Below are positions 1 to 9,747 of a DNA stretch of 24,558 nt, one piece after another. The stretch is from Pelargonium cotyledonis. Lineage: Eukaryota > Streptophyta > Magnoliopsida > Geraniales > Geraniaceae. The notes under the pieces were generated by a model that searched no databases, had not been told where the DNA came from, and worked only from the letters and a program-made list of their open reading frames with translations. The position numbers and the translations under genes are program-made. Where the stretch lies: positions 1 to 24,558 of the forward strand of contig JAYMTA010000755.1 of NCBI GenBank assembly GCA_036897625.1, given 5' to 3'. Each line of letters starts with the position of its first letter. Within the stretch, counting starts at the first letter, position 1.

Positions 1-569
1 CATTGAAGATCATCAATTCATCAATTAACAGAGAGAGATAGAGAACGTTGAGAGAGGCTTGAGAAGTCGGGGCAATTTGGAAAGAAATTATCAAATAAAT
101 ATTTTCACTGTTCTCACAGAAGTTACAGCGATGACTTTTGCCAATATCTATAAAGATTGTTGCCAAAGTAGAGATTGCAAACATAAAACTATGGAAAAAA
201 ATGTCTGTAAGACATTTCATATAGAGGTATCAAACAAGCCCTTAATGAATTTTGTGCATTATTTCAAGCCTAGGCCCATGATATTTGGGCCTAAAACAAA
301 TCTAATCCAGACTGAGAACAGAAAACAATAGAGGTCCAAACATTACCATCAGCTACCACACTCATGGCTCTTGTGTAGCTGTGTGGGCCAATCAGTACAA
401 CTTCAATATCTAAATTCAAAGCCCACTTTCATGTTTGGGTTCTCAACTACACGGTTCAGTAGTAATAAACAGGCAGAATACAGTTGAATCCGTTTCCAAA
501 CACACCCCTTAAAAGCTCACTCCTTAAAAGGGTGCGAGCTTCGAAGAGGAGAGAGAGAGAGAGAGAGAG
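1..569 (+). promoter_or_regulatory. Upstream region and 5' UTR of the SSADH gene
   Basis: No coding sequence is recognisable here on either strand; the open frame at 59-331 has no family features. The stretch has four site II elements (TGGGCC or TGGGCT in either orientation) at 273-278, 286-291, 384-389 and 420-425, and a CCAAT box at 388-392 overlapping the third. Site II elements are established promoter motifs of many plant nuclear genes for mitochondrial and ribosomal proteins and are bound by TCP factors, which suits a mitochondrial enzyme. No convincing TATA box is visible; transcription probably starts somewhere in 470-540 (inferred). The last 25 bases before the ATG are a GA repeat. 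Confidence 0.6.
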
Positions 570-570
570 A
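546..570 (+). repeat. (GA)n microsatellite in the 5' UTR
   Basis: A run of about 12 GA dinucleotides ends directly at the SSADH start codon; the A of the ATG is the last base of the run. GA/CT tracts in plant 5' leaders can bind BASIC PENTACYSTEINE factors (family knowledge), but no function can be shown here. Length polymorphism is likely. Confidence 0.85.
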
Positions 571-3500
571 TGGTACTTGTTCGTCACTGCAAGCTATCTC
601 GTCGCTTAACCCCACATTTGCTTCGCGCGCAAGGCTCTAGTTTCCTCCACTTTCGTCAGGCAAGCATCGCACCGTTTTCGATCTTTTCCTGTACATTATA
701 CACGATTGTCATTGTATTTTGATGATTTTTGAGCTCCGAATCTGCATTTTCTCACTCGATTCCTCTTTTTCACGTCTGTGTAAGTGATGTACGTGTATAT
801 CTGTACGTGTTTGTGAATGTGTGTATGAATCAGCACGCAGACGGAGCTGGATCAATATTGTAGCTGAGTGAAGACCGTTTCACTCGGTTGATCATTGTTT
901 CGGCTCAATCTGTGTAGTGGATCATCTAGTAATCTGATTTTGTTTCAGGATTTTCGAATATTTTTATAGTTATTTGGGATCGTTAAGTTTTCATACGAAG
1001 AGAATGTGAATTTGTGCATGATATTTACATATGTTTGTGTAAGCTTAAAGTTGTTTACGACTGTTGTATCAGTGTATTTTGACGACTGTTCAGCTCTGAA
1101 TCTGCGTTGAATCCACAATTTCATGTTTTTGCAAATAATGTATATGTGTATCTGTACTTTTATGTGTATGTATGCATGAATCATCACTCAGACTGTGGTA
1201 GATCAATGATTCGTTGTAGCTGAGTGAAGACCGTCTCACTCGGTTGATCCATTGCTTCCGATCAATTTGTGTTGTACATCTATCAATCTAATTTTGTTTT
1301 AAGATTTTTTTTAGGATCGTGCATTTTTTTTTTGTTCTAAAAAGAGAATGTGAATTTGTGCATGGAATTTTAAAAAACTGGATCTTATTTATGTTATATC
1401 TGTGTAGTTTGATGATTTTTTAGCTCTGCATCTGGATTTTGTTCGCTGATTCCACATTTTCATGTTTGTGTAACTAATGTATGTGTACATCTGTAAGTGT
1501 TTGTGAATGTATGAATGAATTAACATTTTTATGGAGCTGGATCATTGTAGCTAAGTGAAGACCGCCTCAGTCGTTTGATCATCGATTCCGATCAATTTGT
1601 GTTGTAGTAAATCAGCTATTAATCAAAGTTTTTCTACACATTTTCGAGTAATTTTACTTCATTTCAAAAACATTAGGATCATGCAGTTTTTTTCTACAAA
1701 GAGAATGCTGTGTATGGTCTGTGGAATTCGTTCAATTGGATCTTATTTATTTGCTGTATGGGAGTGTTGTATAAGTATATTTTGGTGATATATCTGCACT
1801 GTCTGCATTTTGTCCTTTACATTTTCATGTATAAGTAATGTGTATATTTATATATATATATTAATATCTGTATGCGTTTGTGCATGTATATATGAATCAG
1901 CTCGCAGACGGAGCTGGATTATTGTAGCTGAGTGAAGACCATTTCACTCATTTGATCATCGGCTTTCTTCCTATCAATTTGTGTTGTGCATTGTCTATTA
2001 AACTAATTTTGTTTTACAGATTTTTGAGTATTTTCATTTCATTTTATAATTTTTAAGATCAAGCATTTTTTTTATTAAGTGAATGTGAATTTGTGCATGA
2101 ATTGTGTCCAAAGAGTTTGTTAAATTGGGTCTTATATTTCTGACTAATGTATGTAATTTTTAAATTGTCGTTTATGACTGTTTTTTTTTTCTACAAAGAG
2201 TGTGAACTTGTCAATTGTCATGAATCAGGGAATATGTTCCACTTGATTATTTATTTATTTACTTACAATAGTCATCATGTTGCTGCTGGCATTATAGGGT
2301 GAGATCAGTCCTGTATTTGGAGGTTTTTATTATAACATGCACACAAATATTGAGTGTTACTTGTACTATTTTAGACATATTAATGAATCATTAATGGTTC
2401 AGGTAAGCATGGAGGCAGAAAGTGTTTTGGCTCGTCTTAGTAAGTCTGGTTTGCTGCAGACAAAAGGCCTCATTGGGGGAAAATGGATTGATGCATATGA
2501 TAAGAAGACTCTTAAGGTCTGGCTCGCGTATTTAATTTCTGTATGTTTTCAAATTTGCCTGATCTTAAGGTGGTTCCAACAAATTGGGGCTCTGACTTAA
2601 CGTGCATACCTGCATGTTTATTCAAATGTTATTGTTCTCTTTTAGTGCATGTCTTGGCTTGACTTGATTGTGATTAGAACGAGGAGCAGTCCCTCTGTTC
2701 GAATCAAAGTCCTATTTGACTTTGTGCAAACATAAGGATATAATCTATTAATGGTTGGCTTCCCCACATTTGCCCCCATGTGACATTCTACGCTTGTGTC
2801 AGGACAGAATTGGAGGAAGCATTACCTCACATAAGTCAATATATGGGCACTTTTAGCACATCAGTGTATTAGACAAAGGATAAAAGACTAATAGAAACCA
2901 AACAAACTGATCTTTTCCCCTTCTGCTTTGAAACACTACAGTAGAAATCAAATCAGAACACTTTGGCTTATTTGTCTTGTTCTTTGCTTTCCTTGTTCTT
3001 TTGCCCAAGATTATATGTTTTCCACGCATGGCAGGTATGCAATCCAGCTACTGGTAAAGTTATAGCAGATGTTGCATGCATGGGCAAACAGGAGGCAAAT
3101 GATGCAATTTCTTCAGCTTACGAAGCATATAAATGTATGAACCTAACCTAACTAACTGAATTTAGCAAATTTTTTTTATCAATATGAGAAATAAATGAAG
3201 TGCTCTTCAAAAGTCCAATAAGCTTTTTATCACAACCAATACAGTTGATTCCCTGTGGCTAATATTTTTACCAAGTATATTTCAGTAATTGTGGTTTTTT
3301 TTTATCGGCACTTCGGCAGTAATTGAGAAAGTTACTGGGGTTTTATTGTTTTTATAAAGGTTTGGTTGGTTTCTGCTTACCTTCAACTAGAAAAGAGATG
3401 AAACAACAAGAATTGGACTTGTGAGATAAACACTACAAAAAAGAATGATATTATAGAATTGATATGCATCTGCTAAATATGTTGCATTATATTCTGGATA

Positions 3501-6500
3501 TGTGCTGTACATAAAGTTTCTCTGAAGTATAGGTACCGACAAGTCTAATGTAGGTTGAGGTTGTTGGAAGAACTTTTAATTTCAAATTAGTGCTGAGTGT
3601 TCGGCTTTAGTAGTTTGTTTTACTAATTTAATTAATTAAAATTTTATTGTATTATATGTATAGCTTGGAGCAAACGCACAGCAGCTGAGAGGAGCAAATG
3701 CCTGCGGAAATGGTATAGTTGTTATCTAATTATCTGCTTTTATTGAGTATTTAATTAATTTGCTAGTCTTGATAACCTCACAACATAACTTATTGTACAC
3801 CCAATTTGATCTGGAGACTCTTATTGCTGTCTGGATTTGCAGTAGGAGCACATGTAGTATTTTGTGGATTTTCCTTCCATGGTTGAGAAGTGGACTATCC
3901 TATTCCTTTACCCAATCATATTACATGACCCTAGAGTCTAGTACTGTACTACTGTATAGTGAAATTTCCATCGTTCTTATTCAGATCAGTAAAATAGTTG
4001 CTTGGTAATTGGCTATTGATTTTACTGGGCAATATTGCCAATGGTTTCTATTGAGTAACAAAGTGACTTAGTTGTTCTATCACACAATCTGTTTTCTGCA
4101 TCTTGGTATAGGCCCTCTGGAAGTTCATAGAGATTCAAATTTTCGGCATTCTCTTTTTTTATTCAAAGGCTTTGTGTTATTTTTCCGTGGCCAGAGTGAT
4201 TGCAATGTAATACAAGAATGATGCTATTTTGCATCTTGTCCTAAAAGCCAAATGCTGCCACACAATATTACATTACACTTATCTCTATTGGAAGGTAAAC
4301 TAGTTAAGAGAACAATTTGTTTTCTTCAGAGTATATATGCATCCAATATGGTAAATTAAATTGTGGAGCTCTTGTCACTTTTATCCCTTCTCCATACTGT
4401 TGTATTGGAACATTGAAGAAGAATAGTCACAATCTCTATTTGATTATCTCATTGAATTTGAAGGTATGATCTACTAAATGCCCACAAAGAAGAGCTTGGA
4501 CAACTTATAACCTTAGAACAAGGAAAACCTCTTAAAGAAGCCATTGGTGAGGTACACCGTTCTTACTTCTGCTTTAAGAAACTTTTTCCTTAAACTTTGC
4601 TTCTGCATCTTAGTATTTCTCAAAGTTGATTATTAGCAAGTGCTAATATAAAGTCAAATTATAGGTCAGCTATGGGGCTAGTTACATTGAGTTCTTTGCC
4701 GAGGAGGCTAAACGTATTTATGGTGATATAATTCCAGCTGCTCTTTCTGATCGCCGGTTGTTAGTTTTGAAACAGGTGAGCTTAATTTGCTTAGATGTTT
4801 CAACTTTTGTATAAGTGCCATCTGAGTTGATAGTCCAATTTTACTTGGCGATATTACGATGCCATGTGGTGGAGAAATAAAAAAGTAACGACAAGGAGAA
4901 AAAAGTCAAAACATGAAAAATAGCAGCATCACACTATATGGCCATCATGTCTACACAAAAATATCAATTACTGAACTGCTACGGGTTTCCTGTTCAAGCA
5001 GTCTTATTTCCTTAAAGAGAACTCACAGTGAAGTATCACACTATCACTTATCAATGTTTTTTCTTCTCTCTTGTTATGTTACTTCCATTAATTAATTTTG
5101 TTCTTTAAATTGGTTTCCACTACCCGTGGCCGATCTTGTCTTTTTTCATGAGACAGCTTTGATTGCTTTGCTGGTGCCAAATTTTATGCAATTTCATCAT
5201 GTACTCTAAAACGGGCCTCATAACATTTGCAGCCTGTAGGTGTTGTTGGAGCCATCACACCCTGGAACTTTCCCTTCGCTATGATTGCTAGGAAGGTGTG
5301 TATAATATTTGGTTATTATAACCAATCATTTCATTATTTCATTGTGGTTTACACTATAGAAAGTGCTTTTAAGTGAACAAGACCTACTTTCTGCTTGTAA
5401 TTTTTTTAACAAAACCATACAGACTTTCTTATATTTTCTTATTCTACATCTTTTTTCTAGGTTGGTCCTGCCCTTGCTTGTGGCTGTACAATAGTTATAA
5501 AACCTTCTGAACTTACACCCCTCACAGCTCTAGCTGCTGCTGAGCTATCTCTGCAAGCTGGAATTCCACCGGTAGTTCTGCATCCATTTTGCGCACTTAT
5601 TGATTTCACTCTTTTAAGTTTTTAGAAGTACTTTGGTCTTTATTTTTATTTTTTTTTGTCCTGGTTATCTCACTTCTTGTTGCATAATAGTTCTTTTTAT
5701 TTTTTGATCTTTTAATTGTTTAGGGTGCTGTGAATGTGCTATTGGGAAAAGCTTCTGAAATTGGAGATGCTTTACTTGCCAGTTCATTGGTAAACAATCT
5801 TTCATATATATGATGTGGTCAACCTTATTAGTAGGATTTCACTTGCACCATTATATGTAGCCTTTTCATTTTATATTTATCCGATGTGGGACATATTTCA
5901 CCCACTTCAACAATCTCCTTACCCCTCCATCCCAAAATGAATCTTTTGTTTGTTTTAGGACGTTAGTTATAAATGAATTGTCAAATATATATTCCTATAA
6001 TAAGTTAGTTAATATTGGGGTTACAAGAGAAAATGTATGACATTAACTAACTTATGCGTAATTTTTCTCAAAATAGAAACCAAGACTCTCATTGTGGGAT
6101 GAAGGAAGTAATACATACTAGATCCCCTTACTTTTTTTATTACCATTTCAGGTAAGGAAGATCACATTCACTGGCTCAACAGCAGTTGGAAAGAAGTTGA
6201 TGGCTGGTTCTGCTGAGACAGTTAAAAAGGTATATATAGGCTACAAATCAACTCCCTAAATAGTGGCTGAAGATTCATCGTGAAGATGATTTTTCTTTTT
6301 CTATCAACTTATCCAGGTATCTCTAGAACTCGGTGGGAATGCACCCTGCATAGTCTTTGATGATGCAGACCTTGACGTGGCAGTTAAAGGAGCGGTAAGT
6401 TAAGAGTTACTATAAGCCCATTTATGATGTGGTTACTTGCTTGCTGCCTTGCTCTGTGATAGTGCTAAATACACTCACATATATTGCTATTTAGCACTAT

Positions 6501-9314
6501 CATCATCGTCATCTAAACAAAATAATTTGTTTTTGCAGCTTGGAGCGAAATTCCGTAACAGTGGACAAACATGTATTTGTGCCAACAGAGTAATTGTTCA
6601 AGAAGGTAAAAGTGGAAAATTTTGGGTTTACAAACTTAGAGTTTTTTTATTTATGTTATGCTCTGTTGCCGTTCTATATTACTATACTAACTAAGCAATA
6701 CAAAATATGCACGTGTAAGCTTCACACGAAGCTATTTTCTTGTTAAGTAATTGCTGATTTAAGTGTCAAGTAGAATAAGATTGTAGGTTTTGCGGGGAAA
6801 TCATCAACTAAATATGTTTGCTTGAGTTCATTCTCTGTCTATATTTTTTCACATTTACATGTTAACCTTTTGGATTTCTCTGCACAATGTTTCATTTTTT
6901 CTTTTCGCCTAGAAACGCATAATTTTGATGGGTTTACTGGTTTCCAGGTATCTATGAGAAGTTTGCAAAAGCTTTTTCAGAAGCTGTTAAGAGTTTACAA
7001 GTTGGAAATGGCTTTAGTGAAGGTGTAGCCCAGGTATTATTTGTGCACTTAATGCCAAACTTTTGTTGTGGCTGTTCCTTTTATCAATGTGAAGTCATTC
7101 AACATTTCTACTTTCATTAAAATTAGTTATAGTGGTGATGTTTCATGCCAAGACCTAACTTATACATATATAGTAACCTGGCTTCAAGTTCTAATTCATA
7201 CTTACTAGTAGTATAAAATTAATATTGGGCATTAAAATTCAGTATAACCTTTTAGTTAAGTTGATCCTTTGCAAGGTATTAGTGCCATCTACATTCTAGA
7301 CCTTAACAAGTTCAAGTCACGCTGTCACCCTGATGATTAATAATATTTGACCTCAAATCCAATTAATATTGGGTTTTCAACTATCATCTTAAACTTTTAG
7401 TTAAATTGGTCATCTACATACACTTTAGGGCAATCCCATAAGATCATAGAAGTGAGAACCTAAGGATTTACTATTGATTTTGTTGCAGGGTCCATTGATC
7501 GATGAAGCTGCTGTGAAAAAGGTTAGTTTTCTTACAAATATCTCATATATCCGAGATACTTCTCTCATTCCACTGATTTCCCGAATCATTTGGCTGCTTT
7601 TATTTTTCTTCACAGGTTGAATCACTTGTTCAAGATGCCATCTCAAAGGTTTGTTTTCTCACCTTAATATTTTTTTGGGTTGTTGAATCTTCATCTTGCT
7701 GTTGACTGTTGATGTCGATGGATCAATAGCTACCTAAATATCTTGACAGCATTTTCTCTTTCCTTATCTGTCAGAAATGGAACGATGTGTTACCTACATT
7801 ATATCATTGCCGTATCATTGCTGTTTTATCTTTTCTTTTCACATGATTCATTTACAATGACTGAAATATTTATGTACTTGTAACACTTCATAATAAATTG
7901 ACTATATAATTTGTCTCTCATTTGTTGCAACTTATTGTTTTAAGGGAGCAAAAGTAGTTCTCGGTGGTAAACGCCATAGTCTTGGAATGACTTTTTACGA
8001 GCCTACTGTTATCAGTGATGTCAAAAATGAGATGCGTGTAGCAAGGTATTTCCCTATCCTTTAGGTAAAATTTTCAGGCATCTGTTAACAGTTCATGATC
8101 ATTTGGAGCCTGGAGGAAGCTTTAGTGCAAATTTGATGCAGGACCGACATCATTAACTGATGAATTATAGCTGTGGGTATATAAAAATTTACACTGTAAC
8201 AAAGAACTAGAGAAAATGTAAACTGATAAATATAATATGCAAAATCATGCAACCATATCTGGGTACACCAGACCAAAATTTCCCTCTTTCCCGAGTTTGT
8301 AAAATTCCAGTAGAAGAATACAACTAATCCTTCACAGCTTGATTTATATACCTAAAATATGAATCGGAAGCTCTGTTGACGATCAAAACACTTATTTTAT
8401 GACAAAGGGAATAGTCATTTACTCATTTATTAACCAAGTCTCGGTGTTTCCTAGTAGTCATTTACTCCAGAAACTACTTCCTCCACAATACTTTTATGCG
8501 TCAAAAGGAGCCCTAAAGGCAATAGAATTAGGCATGAACATCAGTCCTTTCATTTATGAATTACACTCTTTTTGTGTGTGCAATTTGTGTTAACTCAGTG
8601 AGGAAGTATTTGGACCTGTTGCACCCCTTTTGCGGTTCAAAACTGAAGAGGAAGCTATCCAAATTGCTAACGATACAAATTCAGGTTATTTTTTTCAAGC
8701 TAGATTATCTATAATTTGAATGAGTTATCTGTACCAAGTTTCCTCAATAATTTTTTTTGAAATGTCTATAAACTTGTATTTTCATCAATACTTTTGCAGG
8801 GCTAGCTGCTTATATATTCACAAACAGCGTTCAACGTTCATGGCGTGTCTCTGAAGCTCTCGAGTATGGATTGGTTGGTGTAAACGAAGGCTCAATTTCC
8901 ACCGAGGTTGGGTTTTCCTCGCACTTTTATAACTGATATAAAGAAAGTTATTGTAGATTGGATTGTTAATTAGTTGCATTTTCAATTTTTCACCAATGCA
9001 GGTGGCTCCATTTGGAGGTTTTAAACAGTCTGGTCTTGGACGGGAAGGTTCCAAGTACGGGATGGATGACTATATGGAAGTAAGCATCATTTCATTAACG
9101 CGGTTTACAGAAATCGAAAGTTCTTAGGCGGTGTTTGGATTAGAAAAAAGCTGGAATTGAAATGGGAATGTCATTCTCGTGACCAGAAAGATATAATCCA
9201 AACGCTACCTAGTATCTTGTTTGCTCATAATGCCTTAGGGTTGCAATATCAAGTAATTATTGTTTGATCTTGTGGTTGCAGATCAAATATGTGTGCATGG
9301 GGAATATGCAGTAA
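570..9314 (+). CDS. ALDH5F1: Succinic semialdehyde dehydrogenase, mitochondrial (20 exons, complete)
   Basis: Oxidises succinic semialdehyde to succinate with NAD+ in the mitochondrial matrix, the last step of the GABA shunt. Exons: 570-659, 2403-2516, 3035-3134, 3664-3712, 4464-4551, 4665-4775, 5233-5295, 5461-5571, 5724-5789, 6152-6229, 6317-6394, 6539-6605, 6948-7033, 7489-7521, 7616-7648, 7945-8045, 8599-8684, 8800-8906, 9002-9079, 9282-9314; all phases close, giving 523 aa (Arabidopsis 528). Residues 1-30 are Arg-rich without acidic residues, a mitochondrial presequence. Visible ALDH motifs: TPWNFP with oxyanion Asn196, KPSE with Lys219, FTGSTAVGK at 270-278, catalytic Glu294 in LELGGN, catalytic Cys328 in GQTC with Cys330 beside it (the CxC redox pair), and EEVFGP near 424-429. 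The C-terminal part ([17 protein letters not shown]) is intact. Oddities: intron 1 has a GC donor, intron 2 a weak GTCTGG donor, and Cys212 and Cys302 replace serines of the Arabidopsis enzyme. Identity is very secure; the exon 1/2 junction is the least certain. Confidence 0.97.
660..2402 (+). other. SSADH intron 1, GC-AG type, repeat-filled
   Basis: The phase-0 join of exon 1 (ending Arg-Gln) to exon 2 (starting Val-Ser-Met-Glu-Ala) matches the family sequence Arg-Gln-Met-Ser-Met-Asp-Ala and requires the donor CAG|GCAAGC at 660. This fits the known consensus of the minority GC-AG introns (AG|GCAAGT). The acceptor is TTCAG at 2398-2402. The nearest GT downstream, at 691, would break the frame. 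At 1743 nt it is the longest intron of the gene. A TTCGATCTT at 677-685 matches 8 of 9 positions of the intron-mediated-enhancement motif TTNGATYTG. Confidence 0.75.
704..2230 (+). repeat. Degenerate ~350-bp tandem repeat array (about 4.2 copies) in SSADH intron 1
   Basis: The same ordered set of blocks recurs four times: a GAGCTCCGAATCTGCATTTT-like start, a CATGTTTGTGTAA-like block, TGTATGAATCA, GGAGCTGGATCA, then TAGCTGAGTGAAGACC, TTGATCA, ATCAATTTGTGTTGT, and finally AGAGAATGTGAATTTGTGCATG. The anchor TAGCTGAGTGAAGACC (or near match) starts at 861, 1217, 1548 and 1925, so periods are 356, 331 and 377 bp. Approximate copies are 704-1055, 1056-1385, 1386-1770 and 1771-2145, plus a partial tail to ~2230. 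Each copy holds a short inverted repeat GAGTGAA-N6-TTCACTC (866-885 in copy 1; perfect again in copy 4, 6 bp in copy 2, decayed in copy 3). It is host intron expansion, not a known transposon. Confidence 0.85.
2517..4463 (+). other. SSADH introns 2-4: no extra feature recognised
   Basis: Introns 2 (2517-3034), 3 (3135-3663) and 4 (3713-4463) are AT-rich and show no open frame or terminal repeats that I can support. Intron 2 contains a lone tRNA box-B-like GTTCGAATC near 2697 with no matching partner. Intron 2 starts with GTCTGG, far from the GTAAGT consensus. Confidence 0.5.
5922..6108. mobile_element. Stowaway-like MITE in SSADH intron 9
   Basis: The element begins CCCCTCCATCCCAAAATGA and ends with the imperfect inverse TGGGATGAAGGAAG; both ends resemble the Stowaway consensus CTCCCTCCGTCCCA. 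It is flanked by TA on both sides (5920-5921 and 6109-6110), the TA target duplication of the Tc1/mariner superfamily. At 187 bp it is a non-coding, non-autonomous element. It ends 43 bp before exon 10, so it lies close to the branch-point region of that acceptor. Confidence 0.8.
7219..7418. mobile_element. Decayed retroelement remnant with direct end repeats, TRIM-like, in SSADH intron 13
   Basis: Two diverged direct copies of a ~55-bp sequence beginning TTAATATTGGG and containing CTTTTAGTTAA lie at 7219-7273 and 7363-7418. Just after the first copy, AGGTATTAGTGCC resembles the plant initiator-tRNA-Met primer site TGGTATCAGAGCC. This layout recalls a very small LTR-type (TRIM) fossil. It is broken and old. 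A tRNA-derived SINE is an alternative, because GTTCAAGTC at 7310-7318 fits a box B. Confidence 0.35.
9126..9210. mobile_element. Short Tourist/Harbinger-like MITE in SSADH intron 19
   Basis: About 17 bp at the left end (AGGCGGTGTTTGGATTA) is repeated in inverted form at the right end (TAATCCAAACGCTACCT), matching at 14 of 17 positions. A TTA precedes the GGCGGTGTTTGG terminus, as expected for a PIF/Harbinger TWA target site; the right flank TAG is only a partial match. At ~85 bp it is tiny and non-coding. It sits 71 bp before the last SSADH exon. Superfamily assignment is tentative. Confidence 0.6.
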
Positions 9315-9747
9315 TGATCCAAAAGTAACTAACGATCAGGTTTGTTCTTGTACAAACTTTCATTCTTTTGAACTTTGTTTCGACCCAAAAGTCTAAGTTA
9401 ATAGGTTGGAGATTACTTCAAATCCAAAGAATTGAGTTAATAGATGAGAGGTCTAACTTATCAAGTGGTTTCAAACCCAACACTTTTACAAAGTGCGAAC
9501 GGGTCTTGTTTGCATATTGAGAATTAACAAAACCAACTTTGACAACATGTTAAATTTTATTCTAAGTTTCCAACACAGAAGTCCGAGCTCGAACATATAA
9601 GCCACAATGTCACATTAGCATGTACATTTTGTTAAAAGAGTATTCTAACCTAGCCTGAGCTGATACAATGTCACATTACCCAAAATCCACTTTATTCCAA
9701 TATCATATACTAAACCATAGGCGGACAACCCAACTAGCAAGTATATA
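9315..9747 (+). other. SSADH 3' UTR and downstream flank
   Basis: Presumed 3' UTR followed by intergenic DNA. No AATAAA lies close to the stop codon, so the cleavage site cannot be placed. No coding potential or repeat ends were recognised here. Confidence 0.4.

Noticed and set aside
59-331. 90-codon open frame upstream of SSADH
   Set aside because: No recognisable motif, no splice continuation, and it overlaps the site II promoter elements.
660-692. Conventional GT donor at 691 for SSADH exon 1
   Set aside because: It would end exon 1 in phase 1 and put exon 2 out of frame; the GC donor at 660 gives the family sequence.
2690-2860. Stowaway-like TCCCTCTGTTCGAATC end in SSADH intron 2
   Set aside because: No convincing inverse end or TA duplication; the possible partner near 2816 matches poorly.
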